The position numbers were made by a program, and so were the translations under genes. Under the pieces are notes generated by a model. The model ran no database searches. It was given only the letters and a program-made list of their open reading frames with translations, and was not told where the DNA came from. Source: Hydrogenophaga sp. (lineage in GTDB: Bacteria > Pseudomonadota > Gammaproteobacteria > Burkholderiales > Burkholderiaceae_C). Taken from it: DNA of 64,000 bases. Position 1 is the stretch's first letter. Every line of letters starts with the position of its first letter. The stretch spans positions 140,024-204,023 of the forward strand of contig NZ_JADMJO010000022.1 in assembly GCF_018780385.1 (NCBI RefSeq), given 5' to 3'. This document shows, in pieces, positions 1 to 8,489 of this stretch.

Positions 1-1
1 C

Positions 2-550
2 ATCAAGTACGCCAAGTCCCGCCCCGGCAAACTCAACATGGCGTCCAGCGGCAACGGCACCTCGATCCACCTGGCGGGCGAACTGTTCAAGTCGCGCACA
101 GGCATTTTCATGACGCACATCCCCTACCGCGGATCGGGTCCGGCCATGACCGACATGCTCGGCGGCGCCATGGACGTGATGTTCGACAACCTGCCCTCCG
201 CCATGCCGCACATTCAGGCCGGCGGCTTGAAGGCCTTTGCCGTGACCAGCGCGGTGCGCTCCAGCGCGCTGCCCGACACGCCCACGGTGGCCGAAGCCGG
301 CGCACTTGCCGGTTTTGAAGCGAGTTCGTGGTTCGGTCTGCTGGCACCCGCAGGCACCCCGCCCGAGGTGGTGAACCGCCTGCAACAGGAAACCGCGAAG
401 GCGCTGGGCCTGCCCGCGGTGAAAGAGCGGCTCGTGGCACAAGGCGCCATTCCCAGCGGCAACACCCCGGCAGAGTTCGGCAAGCTGATCGAAGCCGAGA
501 TCGCGAAGTGGGCGCCGGTGGTGAAGGCCTCTGGCGCCAGAGTTGATTGA
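2..550 (+). CDS. Bug/TctC-family tricarboxylate transporter receptor, 5'-truncated by the window edge
   Basis: The open frame enters from base 2 with no start in the window and ends at a TGA at 548-550, so only the last ~182 residues are present. The segment [17 protein letters not shown] and the later TPTVAEAG and [10 protein letters not shown] motifs are characteristic of periplasmic Bug receptors. Those bind a carboxylate or other small organic ligand for tripartite tricarboxylate transporters or for sensing. Burkholderiales carry many orphan Bug genes without cognate TctAB; no membrane partner is visible here. A second Bug gene lies at 37075. The ligand cannot be read from sequence. Confidence 0.9.
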   Translation: MKYAKSRPGKLNMASSGNGTSIHLAGELFKSRTGIFMTHIPYRGSGPAMTDMLGGAMDVMFDNLPSAMPHIQAGGLKAFAVTSAVRSSALPDTPTVAEAGALAGFEASSWFGLLAPAGTPPEVVNRLQQETAKALGLPAVKERLVAQGAIPSGNTPAEFGKLIEAEIAKWAPVVKASGARVD

Positions 551-660
551 CCCCCGCCGCGCTGCGCGCGACCCCCTGAAAGGGGGCGATGCCTACGGCC
601 CGGCGGAGCCGGTTCCGTGGCATCTCTGGGTTCGGGCATTGCGCTCCGGAGCGTGTTCCC
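551..660. repeat. GC-rich intergenic element with a CCCCCT-GAA-AGGGGG hairpin
   Basis: Immediately after the receptor stop codon lies a structured GC-rich stretch. It contains a perfect 6-bp hairpin at 572-586 (stem CCCCCT/AGGGGG, 3-base loop) and GGCCCGGCGGAGCCGG-type palindromic sequence near 598-613. I recognise this style of element as typical of Comamonadaceae intergenic regions, but only one copy is in this window, so calling it a dispersed repeat is inference. There is no T-run after the hairpin, so it is not a classical terminator, though it may stop or stabilise the receptor transcript. Confidence 0.4.
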
Positions 661-695
661 GCTTCCAGCGCCAACCAAGGCAGCCGGAGAGATCC

Positions 696-774
696 GATCC
701 GCCGCCGGGCCGCCCCAAGGCGGATCAGCCCCCTCGGGGGGCAGCGGACCTCGCGCAGCGGGGGAGCGTGGGGG
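696..774 (+). repeat. Dispersed hairpin repeat, copy 1 (plus orientation)
   Basis: Left arm GATCCGCC (696-703), loop GCCGGGCCGCCCCAA (704-718) and right arm GGCGGATC (719-726) form a perfect 8-bp stem. A conserved tail follows to about 774, containing CCCCCTCGGGGGG and GCGCAGCGGGGGAGCGTGGGGG. The copy lies in the spacer between the receptor gene and the 3' end of the DUF1840 gene. Other copies are at 2438, 3666 and, inverted, at 34248. Confidence 0.85.
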
Positions 775-778
775 CCGT

Positions 779-1105
779 TCAGACCCCCCAGACGATGTCG
801 ACTGCTGCTTTTTCGCAGCGCTGCATCATTTCGATGAATGGCGCACTGCGCATGCGCAGACTGACCTGATCGAACTCCGGCGGTACATCCCCTCGCGCAG
901 AGGCTTCTTCACGAAGCCTCTTCTGTTCGGCTTCTTCAAGCACGATGGCATCGCGGATGGCCTGGACGGCGGCCGGCATCTGCTGATGCATCACGACCCC
1001 CGGCCCTGAGGGATCTTTGCCGAGAATTTCCAACAGGCGCTTGCCGTGCTGTTTCAGCATCACCAGGTCGCCGGTTTCGCGGGATTTGAATCGGTACACG
1101 GACAT
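779..1105 (-). CDS. DUF1840 domain-containing protein
   Basis: A 108-residue cytosolic protein. It opens with VYRFKSRETGDLVMLKQHG, has a charged helical middle rich in Glu and Lys, and ends in PFIEMMQRCEKAAVDIVWGV, which fits the whole length of the DUF1840 family common in Betaproteobacteria. No biochemical role is established for the family. I chose the internal ATG at 1105 because AAGGAGG sits about 8 bases upstream; an upstream ATG at 1126 would add seven residues without a comparable ribosome-binding site. It is transcribed divergently from the aromatic-CoA operon, so the 1106-1225 region must serve both. Confidence 0.85.
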   Translation of the reverse strand: MSVYRFKSRETGDLVMLKQHGKRLLEILGKDPSGPGVVMHQQMPAAVQAIRDAIVLEEAEQKRLREEASARGDVPPEFDQVSLRMRSAPFIEMMQRCEKAAVDIVWGV

Positions 1106-1176
1106 AGAGACCTCCTTGAGCTGCATTTCATTGTTGCACCAAAGTACTCCATGGGGGCACGGGTACAGGCAAGATT

Positions 1177-1188
1177 CGGGTAAACCCG
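1177..1188. promoter_or_regulatory. Palindrome CGGGT-AA-ACCCG upstream of the aromatic-CoA operon
   Basis: A perfect 5+2+5 inverted repeat, extendable to 8+2+8 with one mismatch. It ends just before the candidate -35 hexamer at 1190. A related CGGGT-TA-ACCC sequence occurs at 14512-14522. Its position suits an activator or repressor site; the binding protein is unknown. Confidence 0.4.
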
Positions 1189-1189
1189 A

Positions 1190-1217
1190 TTGAAGCTGAA
1201 TAATTCAAGTCTAAACT
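1190..1217 (+). promoter_or_regulatory. Candidate sigma70 promoter of the aromatic-CoA operon
   Basis: TTGAAG (1190-1195) and TAAACT (1212-1217) are separated by 16 bases, and each matches its consensus at four of six positions. Transcription would begin at about 1224-1226, on or next to the start codon at 1226. No Shine-Dalgarno sequence precedes that ATG, which suggests a leaderless message. This is inference from sequence alone. Confidence 0.45.
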
Positions 1218-1225
1218 AATTAGAC
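1209..1225. promoter_or_regulatory. MarR-type operator candidate GTCTAA-N5-TTAGAC
   Basis: A perfect 6+5+6 inverted repeat, AT-rich in an otherwise GC-rich region. It overlaps the candidate -10 and ends one base before the ATG of the operon's first gene. MarR-family regulators typically bind 15-20 bp palindromes overlapping promoters, and the operon's second gene encodes one. Autoregulation released by an aryl-CoA ligand is the expected arrangement. Confidence 0.6.
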
Positions 1226-3640
1226 ATGAACACTCCAGACTCGGCTCTTCAACGCATCCTGTGCATCGGTGGCGGCCCGGCTGGCCTGTATTTCGCCTTG
1301 CTGATGAAGCGGCGTGATCCTTCGCTCACCGTGACGGTGGTCGAACGCAACCGGCCGTTCGACACCTTCGGCTGGGGCGTGGTGCTGTCGGATCAGACGC
1401 TGGGCAATCTGCGCGCGGCCGATCCTGAATCGGCCACGCTCATTGGCGAAGCCTTCAACCACTGGGACGACATCGAGGTCTTCTACAAGGGTGGTCGCGT
1501 GCGTTCGGGCGGCCACGGGTTCTGCGGCATCGGGCGCAAGAAGCTGCTCAACATCCTGCAAGACCGTTGCCTCGCATTGGGTGTCAACCTGGTGTTCGAG
1601 ACCGACGTGACCGACGACCAGGCGCTGGCCGCCCAGTACAACGCCGATCTGGTGATCGCCAGCGACGGCCTCAACAGCCGCATCCGCACCCGCTACGCCG
1701 ACACCTTCCAGCCCGACATCGACACGCGCGAATGCCGCTTCGTGTGGCTCGGCACCAAGAAAACCTTCGACGCCTTCACCTTCGATTTCGTGCAGACCGA
1801 GCACGGCTGGTTTCAGGCGCACGCCTACAAGTTCGACGGCGAAACCTCGACCTTCATCGTGGAAACACCCGAGGCGGTATGGAAGGCGCACGGCATCGAC
1901 CAGATGGAGCAGGCCGAAGGTGTGGCGTTCTGCGAGCGCCTCTTCGCCGATCGGCTGGAAGGTCATGTGCTCATCAGCAACGCGCAGCACCTGCGCGGCT
2001 CGGCCAACTGGATCCGCTTCCCGCGTGTGATCTGCAAGACCTGGGTACACCGGGTTGAGGTGGCCGGTCGCCAGATACCCATCGTGCTCATGGGCGACTC
2101 TGCCCACACCGCCCACTTCTCCATCGGCAGCGGCACCAAGCTCGCACTCGAAGACGCGATCGACCTGGCCAACGAATTCACGCGCCACGCCAACGCCGAT
2201 GTGTCCGAGGTGTTGCAGGGCTACGAGGCACGGCGCAGCGTGGAGGTGCTCAAGATCCAGAACGCTGCGCGCAACTCGACCGAGTGGTTCGAGAACGTGG
2301 ACCGCTACACCGGCATGGAGGTGGAGCAGTTCGCCTACTCGCTGCTCACGCGCAGCCAGCGCATCAGCCACGAGAATTTGCGCCTGCGCGATGCAACCTG
2401 GCTCGAAGGCTACGAGTCGTGGCTTGAAGCGCAGGCCGATCCGGCGCCGGGCCGCCCCAAGCCGGATCAGCCCCCTCGGGGGGCAGCGACCCGCGCAGCG
2501 GCGGAGCGTGGGGGCTCACATCCGACACCGCCCATGCTGCTGCCGCTCACCGTGCGCGGGCTCACGCTGAAGAACCGCATCGTCGTCTCGCCCATGGCCC
2601 AGTACAGCGCGGTGGACGGCGCGGTGGGCGACTACCACTTGGTGCACCTGGGCGCGCGTGCGCTCGGTGGCGCGGCACTGGTGATGGTGGAGATGACCAG
2701 CCCCACGCCCGAGGGCCGCATCACGCCTGGCTGCCCCGGTCTGTGGAACGACGCGCAGCAGGCCGCCTTCGAGCGCATCGTGCACTTCACCCACGGCAGC
2801 CACGCGCACATCGGCATCCAGTTGGGCCACAGCGGCCCGAAGGGCTCCACGCAGCTGGGGTGGGAGCGCATCGACGAACCGCTGGAGTCCGGCAACTGGC
2901 CTGTGATCTCGGCCAGCGCCGTGCCCTACGGTCCGCAGAACCAGACACCGCGCGCCATGACCCGTGACGACATGGACGTGCTCACCGCCGCCTTCGTCGA
3001 GTCCACCCAACGTGCCGCAGCCGCCGGCTTCGACTGGCTCGAACTGCACGCAGCGCACGGCTACCTGCTCTCGGCCTTCATCTGCCCGCTGACCAACCTG
3101 CGCACCGACGAGTACGGCGGCACGCTGGAGAACCGCTGCCGCTACCCCCTGGAGGTGTTCACCGCCATGCGCGCCGTGTGGCCACAGGACCGACCCATGA
3201 GCGTGCGCATCTCCGCGCACGACTGGGCGCCCGGCGGCAACACGCCGGACGACGCGGTCGAGATCGCGCGGATGTTCAAGGCCGCCGGTTGCGACGTGAT
3301 CGACGTGTCCTCAGGCCAGACCACGCGTGCGGCCAAGCCCATCTACGGCCGCATGTACCAGACACCGTTTGCCGACCGCGTGCGCAACGAGGCCGGCATC
3401 CTGACGATGGCGGTGGGCGCGATCAGCGAAGCCGACCACGCCAACAGCATCATCGCCGCCGGCCGCGCCGACCTTTGCGCCGTGGCTCGACCCCACCTGG
3501 CCGACCCGGCCTGGACCTTGCACGAGGCCGCCAAGCTGCAGACCCGCGCCCTGCAATGGCCACGCCAATACGACAGCGGCCGTGACCAGCTGTACCGCGA
3601 AACCGCGCGTCAGCAAGCCTTGAAAGAGGCGCAGCCATGA
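1226..3640 (+). CDS. Bifunctional FAD monooxygenase / Old Yellow Enzyme reductase (2-aminobenzoyl-CoA monooxygenase-reductase or salicylyl-CoA 5-hydroxylase type)
   Basis: An 804-residue fusion. Residues 1-400 are a class A flavoprotein monooxygenase with the GGGPAG dinucleotide motif near residue 12 and MGDSAHT near 288. From about residue 437 the protein is an Old Yellow Enzyme/NADH:flavin oxidoreductase barrel ([20 protein letters not shown]). In Azoarcus evansii this fusion hydroxylates and then reduces 2-aminobenzoyl-CoA; databases often label the same architecture salicylyl-CoA 5-hydroxylase. The linked ligase and RidA favour the anthranilate reading, but the substrate is inferred. The linker, residues 405-430, is encoded by a copy of the dispersed hairpin repeat. 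The last four bases (ATGA) overlap the MarR gene. There is no ribosome-binding site before the ATG. Confidence 0.9.
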   Translation: MNTPDSALQRILCIGGGPAGLYFALLMKRRDPSLTVTVVERNRPFDTFGWGVVLSDQTLGNLRAADPESATLIGEAFNHWDDIEVFYKGGRVRSGGHGFCGIGRKKLLNILQDRCLALGVNLVFETDVTDDQALAAQYNADLVIASDGLNSRIRTRYADTFQPDIDTRECRFVWLGTKKTFDAFTFDFVQTEHGWFQAHAYKFDGETSTFIVETPEAVWKAHGIDQMEQAEGVAFCERLFADRLEGHVLISNAQHLRGSANWIRFPRVICKTWVHRVEVAGRQIPIVLMGDSAHTAHFSIGSGTKLALEDAIDLANEFTRHANADVSEVLQGYEARRSVEVLKIQNAARNSTEWFENVDRYTGMEVEQFAYSLLTRSQRISHENLRLRDATWLEGYESWLEAQADPAPGRPKPDQPPRGAATRAAAERGGSHPTPPMLLPLTVRGLTLKNRIVVSPMAQYSAVDGAVGDYHLVHLGARALGGAALVMVEMTSPTPEGRITPGCPGLWNDAQQAAFERIVHFTHGSHAHIGIQLGHSGPKGSTQLGWERIDEPLESGNWPVISASAVPYGPQNQTPRAMTRDDMDVLTAAFVESTQRAAAAGFDWLELHAAHGYLLSAFICPLTNLRTDEYGGTLENRCRYPLEVFTAMRAVWPQDRPMSVRISAHDWAPGGNTPDDAVEIARMFKAAGCDVIDVSSGQTTRAAKPIYGRMYQTPFADRVRNEAGILTMAVGAISEADHANSIIAAGRADLCAVARPHLADPAWTLHEAAKLQTRALQWPRQYDSGRDQLYRETARQQALKEAQP
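2438..2514 (+). repeat. Dispersed hairpin repeat, copy 2, in frame inside the fusion gene
   Basis: Left arm GATCCGGC (2438-2445), the same loop GCCGGGCCGCCCCAA and right arm GCCGGATC (2461-2468) form a perfect 8-bp stem whose sequence differs from copy 1 at compensating positions. The tail runs to about 2514. It is translated as the proline/glycine/arginine-rich linker (residues ~405-430) between the monooxygenase and reductase domains. Confidence 0.85.
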
Positions 3641-4230
3641 CCATCAACGGGGAAGGCAAGAACCCGAGCCAGCCGCCGGGCCGCCCCAAGGCAGGCTCAG
3701 CCCCCTCGGGGGGCAGCGGACCTCGCGCAGCGGGGGAGCGTGGGGGTCTTCTGGATCTGGAAGCGCGTGCCCACAGCGAACATGCGCACGAGTTGCGTTT
3801 GTGGCTGCGTCTGCTCACCTGCTCACAACTGATCGAAAAGCGCGTGCGCGCCGGCCTGCGCGAGCAGTTCGACACCACGCTGCCGCGCTTTGACCTCATG
3901 GCCCAGCTGGAGCGCAACCCGGAGGGTTTGAAGATGAAAGAGCTCTCGCACCGGCTCATGGTCACCGGCGGCAATGTCACCGGCATCACCGACCAGCTGG
4001 TCAACGAAGGCCTGGTGGAGCGGCTGGGTGTGGACGGCGATCGCCGCGCGTTTCGGGTGGCGCTCACCGACCTCGGCCGCGCCACCTTCACCGAGATGGC
4101 ACGCCAGCACGAGGAGTGGATAGTGGACGCCTTCGAAGGCCTGAGCCCGCGCGATCTGGAGAGCCTGCACAAGCTGCTGGGCAAGGTGAAGGCGCATCAA
4201 CTCGACATCAACCAACGCATCGACGAATGA
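3637..4230 (+). CDS. MarR-family transcriptional regulator with a repeat-encoded N-terminal extension
   Basis: A 197-residue winged-helix regulator. The MarR core starts near residue 45 ([20 protein letters not shown]). Its recognition region includes [24 protein letters not shown], and the wing carries the D-G-D-R-R-A signature. It overlaps both neighbours by ATGA, so it is translationally coupled within the operon it presumably controls, perhaps through the palindrome at 1209. Residues ~10-37, low in complexity and rich in Pro, Gly, Ser and Arg, are encoded by dispersed-repeat copy 3. No ATG follows until well inside the core, so the extension is probably translated. The effector is presumably an aryl-CoA thioester, as in related pathways. 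Confidence 0.9.
   Translation: MTINGEGKNPSQPPGRPKAGSAPSGGSGPRAAGERGGLLDLEARAHSEHAHELRLWLRLLTCSQLIEKRVRAGLREQFDTTLPRFDLMAQLERNPEGLKMKELSHRLMVTGGNVTGITDQLVNEGLVERLGVDGDRRAFRVALTDLGRATFTEMARQHEEWIVDAFEGLSPRDLESLHKLLGKVKAHQLDINQRIDE
3666..3746 (+). repeat. Dispersed hairpin repeat, copy 3, in frame inside the MarR gene
   Basis: Left arm GAGCCAGCC (3666-3674), loop GCCGGGCCGCCCCAA (3675-3689) and right arm GGCAGGCTC (3690-3698) pair at 8 of 9 positions, with an arm sequence unlike copies 1 and 2. It has one extra base in the arm and two extra in the tail relative to copy 2. The middle is therefore read in a different frame, but the last codons (AA-ERGG region) return to the same frame. Confidence 0.85.
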
Positions 4231-5081
4231 AACACCCCATCCCCGACCACAACCCCATGCGAGGCCAATACACCGCGATGGCCGATGCACGCCCCAGCCA
4301 CTTCGCGCTCAGCGTGAACGAGGGTGTGGCCACCGTCACGCTCAACCGGCCCGAGCGCAAGAACCCGCTGACCTTCGAGTCGTATGCCGAGCTGCGCGAC
4401 TGGTTCCTCGCCCTGCAGAAAAGCACCGACATCAAAGCCGTGGTACTCACTGGCGCGGGCGACAACTTCTGCTCGGGCGGCGATGTGCACGAGATCATTG
4501 GCCCGCTCACGAAGATGACCATGCCCGAGCTGCTGGCCTTCACCCGCATGACCGGTGCGCTGGTGAGCGCCATGCGGGCCTGTCCGCAACCCATCGTGGC
4601 CGCACTCGACGGCGTGTGTGCCGGGGCTGGCGCCATGATGGCTTTGGCCTCGGACCTGCGGCTGGGCACGCCAGCGGCCACGGTGGCCTTCCTGTTCACG
4701 CGTGTGGGTCTGGCCGGTGCCGACATGGGTGCCTGCGCGCTGTTGCCTCGCATGATCGGCCAGGGCCGCGCGAGCGAACTGCTGTTCACCGGCCGCGCGA
4801 TGACCTCGGCCGAAGGCCATGCCTGGGGTTTCTACAACGCGCTGCACGAGAGCGCCGCGCTGCTCCCCGCTGCGCACAAGCTCGCCGCGCAACTCGCACA
4901 GGGCCCCACCTTCGCGCACGGCATGACCAAGACCATGCTGCATCAGGAGTGGGCCATGACGCTGGACCAGGCGATCGAGGCCGAGGCGCAGGCGCAGGCG
5001 ATCTGCATGCAGACGCAGGACTTCCGGCGCGCGTACGAAGCATTCGCGGCCAAGCAGCGCCCGGTCTTTGAAGGGGATTGA
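4227..5081 (+). CDS. Enoyl-CoA hydratase/isomerase (crotonase) family protein
   Basis: Crotonase fold of about 284 residues. Oxyanion-hole segments FCSGGDVHE and [11 protein letters not shown] are present. At the positions of the two catalytic glutamates of classical enoyl-CoA hydratase the sequence has no acidic residue (AGAGAMMAL) and then Asp (GLAGADMG). It may therefore isomerise, hydrate or hydrolyse a ring-derived CoA intermediate rather than act as a standard hydratase. In the 2-aminobenzoyl-CoA pathway a crotonase acts after ring reduction. The ATG at 4227 overlaps the MarR stop; internal ATGs at 4257 and 4278 are alternatives, and family homology begins just after 4278. Confidence 0.88.
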   Translation: MKHPIPDHNPMRGQYTAMADARPSHFALSVNEGVATVTLNRPERKNPLTFESYAELRDWFLALQKSTDIKAVVLTGAGDNFCSGGDVHEIIGPLTKMTMPELLAFTRMTGALVSAMRACPQPIVAALDGVCAGAGAMMALASDLRLGTPAATVAFLFTRVGLAGADMGACALLPRMIGQGRASELLFTGRAMTSAEGHAWGFYNALHESAALLPAAHKLAAQLAQGPTFAHGMTKTMLHQEWAMTLDQAIEAEAQAQAICMQTQDFRRAYEAFAAKQRPVFEGD

Positions 5082-5082
5082 C

Positions 5083-6282
5083 ATGGTCGCCTTCGAACAC
5101 CCGCACGGCATGCATCCACCGCAAGCGCAGTGGGAACTGCCCTTCTTCGACGCGCACCACCGCGAGATGGCGCCGCGCCTGGCCGACTGGGCCGCGCTGC
5201 AGCACGTTGACGAAGCCGACGACCGCGCCGCGTGCAAGGACTGGGTGGCGCGCCTGGGCGAAGCTGGCTGGCTGCGCTATTGCGTGCCGGCCGCGCACGG
5301 CGGCGCCCTGCCCGCACTCGATTCGCGTTCGCTGGTGATCCTGCGCGAGACGCTCGCTTTCCACTCCCCGCTGGCCGACTTTGCGTTTGCCATGCAGGGG
5401 CTGGGCAGCGGTGTCATCACGCTCGCCGGCACGCCCGCGCAACAAGCGAGCTACCTGAGCGCGGTGGCCAGTGGCCAGAAGATCGCGGCCTTCGCGCTCA
5501 GCGAGCCCGAGGCCGGCTCCGACGTGGCGGCCATGGCCACGATGGCGGTACCGACCACCAGCGGCTGGACGATCGACGGCACCAAGACCTGGATCAGCAA
5601 CGGCGACCTGGCCGACTTCTACGTGGTGTTCGCCAAGACCGACCCCGGGGCGGGCGCGCGTGGCATCAGCGCCTTCATCGTCGACGCACAGCACCAGGGC
5701 CTGGACAGCAGCGAACACCTCCACGTGATGGCGCCGCACCCACTGGCCACGCTGCGGTTCAACGGCTGCGCCATCGGCAGCGACGCGATGGTCGGCTCCT
5801 TGCACGGAGGCTTCAAGCTCGCCATGCAGACACTGGACATCTTCCGCGCCTCGGTGGCTGCGGCCGCGCTCGGCATGGCGCGCCGTGCGTTCGCCGAAGC
5901 GGTGGCGCAGGCCAAGCACCGCAAGATGTTTGGCCAGACGCTGGCCGATTTCCAGCTCACGCAGGCGCGCCTGGGCGAGATGAGCGCACTCATCGACGCC
6001 GCCGCCCTGCTCACCTACCGCGCCGCCTGGCAGCGCGACTGCAGCGCCACCCAGGGCGCAGGCACGCCGGCCTACACCACGGCCGCGGCCACCGCCAAGC
6101 TCACCGCCACTGAGAACGCGCAGCGCGTGATCGACATGGCGCTGCAGATGTTCGGTGGGCGCGGCGTGCAGGTGGGCCAGAAGATCGAGAGCCTGTACCG
6201 CGACATCCGATCGCTGCGCATCTACGAAGGCGCGAGCGAAGTGCAACTGCTCATCCTCGGTAAAGCCGCGCTGCGCGCCTGA
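5083..6282 (+). CDS. Acyl-CoA dehydrogenase family protein
   Basis: A 399-residue FAD flavoprotein. The FAD-binding middle is FALSEPEAGSD followed by TKTWISNG, and the C-terminal helical domain ends IYEGASEVQ, where the Glu after Tyr is the usual catalytic base of short-chain acyl-CoA dehydrogenases. It would oxidise an alicyclic or acyclic acyl-CoA made from the reduced ring, passing electrons to ETF. It starts one base after the crotonase stop, with AAGGGGA just upstream of its ATG, so coupling in the operon is clear. Substrate specificity is inferred only from context. Confidence 0.92.
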   Translation: MVAFEHPHGMHPPQAQWELPFFDAHHREMAPRLADWAALQHVDEADDRAACKDWVARLGEAGWLRYCVPAAHGGALPALDSRSLVILRETLAFHSPLADFAFAMQGLGSGVITLAGTPAQQASYLSAVASGQKIAAFALSEPEAGSDVAAMATMAVPTTSGWTIDGTKTWISNGDLADFYVVFAKTDPGAGARGISAFIVDAQHQGLDSSEHLHVMAPHPLATLRFNGCAIGSDAMVGSLHGGFKLAMQTLDIFRASVAAAALGMARRAFAEAVAQAKHRKMFGQTLADFQLTQARLGEMSALIDAAALLTYRAAWQRDCSATQGAGTPAYTTAAATAKLTATENAQRVIDMALQMFGGRGVQVGQKIESLYRDIRSLRIYEGASEVQLLILGKAALRA

Positions 6283-6295
6283 ACACACCACCACC

Positions 6296-7951
6296 ATGTC
6301 CACACGCCTCGTTCCCAGCGCGCAAGCCGACCACTTCGTGCACGACCACCTGCCCCCGCCCGAGCAGTGGCCCGAGCTGCGCTTCGACCGGCCCGAGTTG
6401 CAACTGCCCGCACAGGTCAACGCGGTGCAAGCGCTGTTCGAGCGGGCCATCGCCGCCGGCCATGCCGACCGCCCGCTGTTCCGCAGCGACGAGCGCACGC
6501 TGAGCTACGCACAGGCGCAGACCGAAGTGAACCGCATCGCCAACGCGCTCACGGTGGAGCTGGGTCTGGTGCCGGGCAATCGCGTGCTGCTGCGCGGCGG
6601 CAACTCGGTGGCCATGGCGCTGGCCTGGCTGGCCACGGTGCAGGCCGGGCTGGTCGCGGTGGCCACCATGCCGTTGCTGCGCGCCAAAGAGCTCGGCGCC
6701 ATCATCGCCAAGGCACAGCCCGTGCTGGCGCTGTGCGACGTCAAGCTGCAGGACGAGCTCAAGACCGCGCTCGCCGCCGACCCCACCACCGCCGGCATGA
6801 CGCTGCTGGTGTTCAACACCGATGGCGCGGAAGTGCCGCATTCGCTTGAAGCCATGGCGGGGCGCCAGTGCGTGCACAGTACACCCTGCCCTACGGCCGC
6901 CACCGACATCGCCCTGCTCGCTTTCACCTCGGGCACGACCGGCACGCCCAAGGCGGCGGTGCACACCCACCGCGACGTGCTCGCCGCCTGCGAAACCTGG
7001 CCGCGCCACGTGCTGCGCGCCACACCCGACGACATCGTCATGGGCTCGCCACCGCTGGCCTTCACCTTTGGCCTCGGGGGATTGCTGGTGTTTCCGATGT
7101 GGGCCGGCGCCTCGGTGTACTTCCCGTCCATTCCGTACACGCCCGAGGCCATGGTGCAACTCATCGGCCGCGTGGGCGCCACCATCTGCTACACCGCGCC
7201 CACCTTCTACCGCCAGATGGCCGCGTTCGCGCAGCGGCACGGAATCGGCCAACTGCGCATCAGCGTGAGCGCGGGCGAAGGCCTGCCCGACGCCACGCGC
7301 CAGCTCTGGAAGGAAGCCACCGGGCTGGAGATGCTCGACGGCATTGGCGCCACCGAGATGTTCCACATCTTCATCTCCTCACCGCCCGAGTCGGTGCGCC
7401 GCGGCGCGATCGGCCAGGTGGTGCCGGGCTACGAAGCACGCGTGGTGAACGACGCCGGTGAGCCGCTGTCCGTCGGTGAAGTCGGCAAGCTCGCGGTGAT
7501 CGGCCCCACCGGTTGCCGCTACCTGGGCGATGCGCGTCAGGCGCAGTACGTCAAGGACGGCTGGAACCATCCCGGCGACGCCTTCCGCATGGACGCCGAT
7601 GGCTACTTCTTCTACCAGGCGCGCACCGACGACATGATCATCACCGCCGGCTACAACGTGGCCGGCCCCGAGGTGGAAGCCGCCCTGCTGGAGCATCCGG
7701 CCGTGGCCGAGTGTGGCGTGGTGGGCAAGCCCGATGACGAACGCGGCCAGGTCGTGCTGGCCTACGTGGTGCTCAAGCCCGGCGAAGCCGCCGACGCCAC
7801 GCAGGTGAAAGCGCTGCAGGACCATGTGAAGCACAGCCTCGCACCCTACAAATACCCGCGCGAGGTGGTCTTTGTGCCCCAGTTGCCGCGCACCGAAACC
7901 GGCAAGCTGCAGCGCTTCGCGCTGCGCCAGCAAGCCACCCAGAAAGTTTGA
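6296..7951 (+). CDS. Benzoate-CoA ligase family protein (2-aminobenzoate-CoA ligase candidate)
   Basis: A 551-residue ANL-superfamily adenylate-forming enzyme. The phosphate-binding loop is FTSGTTGTPKAAVHTH, the core has GWNHPGD and DDMIITAGYNVAGPEVE, and the C-terminal acylation lysine lies in TETGKLQR. It would activate an aromatic acid with ATP and CoA, the entry step of the operon. In Azoarcus the equivalent gene is abmG. Similarity to benzoate-CoA ligases and the linked monooxygenase-reductase make 2-aminobenzoate the best guess, with benzoate or salicylate as alternatives. It lies 13 bases downstream of the dehydrogenase gene. Confidence 0.9.
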   Translation: MSTRLVPSAQADHFVHDHLPPPEQWPELRFDRPELQLPAQVNAVQALFERAIAAGHADRPLFRSDERTLSYAQAQTEVNRIANALTVELGLVPGNRVLLRGGNSVAMALAWLATVQAGLVAVATMPLLRAKELGAIIAKAQPVLALCDVKLQDELKTALAADPTTAGMTLLVFNTDGAEVPHSLEAMAGRQCVHSTPCPTAATDIALLAFTSGTTGTPKAAVHTHRDVLAACETWPRHVLRATPDDIVMGSPPLAFTFGLGGLLVFPMWAGASVYFPSIPYTPEAMVQLIGRVGATICYTAPTFYRQMAAFAQRHGIGQLRISVSAGEGLPDATRQLWKEATGLEMLDGIGATEMFHIFISSPPESVRRGAIGQVVPGYEARVVNDAGEPLSVGEVGKLAVIGPTGCRYLGDARQAQYVKDGWNHPGDAFRMDADGYFFYQARTDDMIITAGYNVAGPEVEAALLEHPAVAECGVVGKPDDERGQVVLAYVVLKPGEAADATQVKALQDHVKHSLAPYKYPREVVFVPQLPRTETGKLQRFALRQQATQKV

Positions 7952-7962
7952 GAACAACTCCC

Positions 7963-8355
7963 ATGAAACACCTGCAACCACCCGGCTGGGCCACGCCCAA
8001 GGGCTACGCCAACGGCATCAGCGCGCGCGGCACCCATGTCTTCGTGGGCGGCCAGATCGGCTGGAACGCCAGCCAGACCTTCGAAAGCGACGACTTCATC
8101 CACCAGACCCGCCAGGCGCTGCTCAACATCCGCGACGTGCTGGCCTGTGCCGATGCCGGGCCGCAGCACATGGTGCGCATGACCTGGTACATCACCGACC
8201 GGGTGGAGTACAACGCCCGCCTGCGCGAACTCGGCGCCGCCTACCGGGAGGTGATGGGCAAACACTTCCCGGCCATGACCTGTGTGGAGGTCAGCGCGCT
8301 GGTTGAAGCGCAGGCGAAGGTGGAGATCGAAGTGACAGCGGTGGTGCCTGACTGA
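7963..8355 (+). CDS. RidA/YjgF family protein, non-canonical active site
   Basis: A 130-residue single-domain Rid protein closing the operon, 11 bases after the ligase. Canonical RidA hydrolyses reactive enamines and imines such as 2-aminoacrylate, using an Arg in a C-V-E-V-A-R-L context. Here the matching stretch is TCVEVSALVEAQAK, so that Arg is replaced by Ala. This fits a Rid subgroup with a different substrate. The pathway intermediate 2-amino-5-oxo-cyclohexene-carboxyl-CoA is itself an enamine, so deamination of that CoA ester is an attractive role (inference). The gene is followed by a weak GC hairpin without a T-run. Confidence 0.9.
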   Translation: MKHLQPPGWATPKGYANGISARGTHVFVGGQIGWNASQTFESDDFIHQTRQALLNIRDVLACADAGPQHMVRMTWYITDRVEYNARLRELGAAYREVMGKHFPAMTCVEVSALVEAQAKVEIEVTAVVPD

Positions 8356-8489
8356 ACCCGGACCCCATACCCTGAGGGGGTGGTGTACCCGCTCTAGCAC
8401 GACCACCAGGCGTTTTGAGCGGCGCAACAGCCAATCCCACATCAAGCATGTGGCTTGCACGCAGCCCCGGTTTCCCTCCAGAATGATTT

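Noticed and set aside
1220..2371. A 383-codon open frame antisense to the monooxygenase domain
   Set aside because: Compositional shadow of the opposite strand; no recognised domain or ribosome-binding site.
4786..6498. A 570-codon minus-strand open frame across three operon genes
   Set aside because: It spans the junctions of three well-supported plus-strand genes and shows no family pattern.
8356..8390. Terminator after the RidA gene
   Set aside because: An ACCCC...GGGGT pairing exists around 8363-8384, but the stem is imperfect and no T-run follows.
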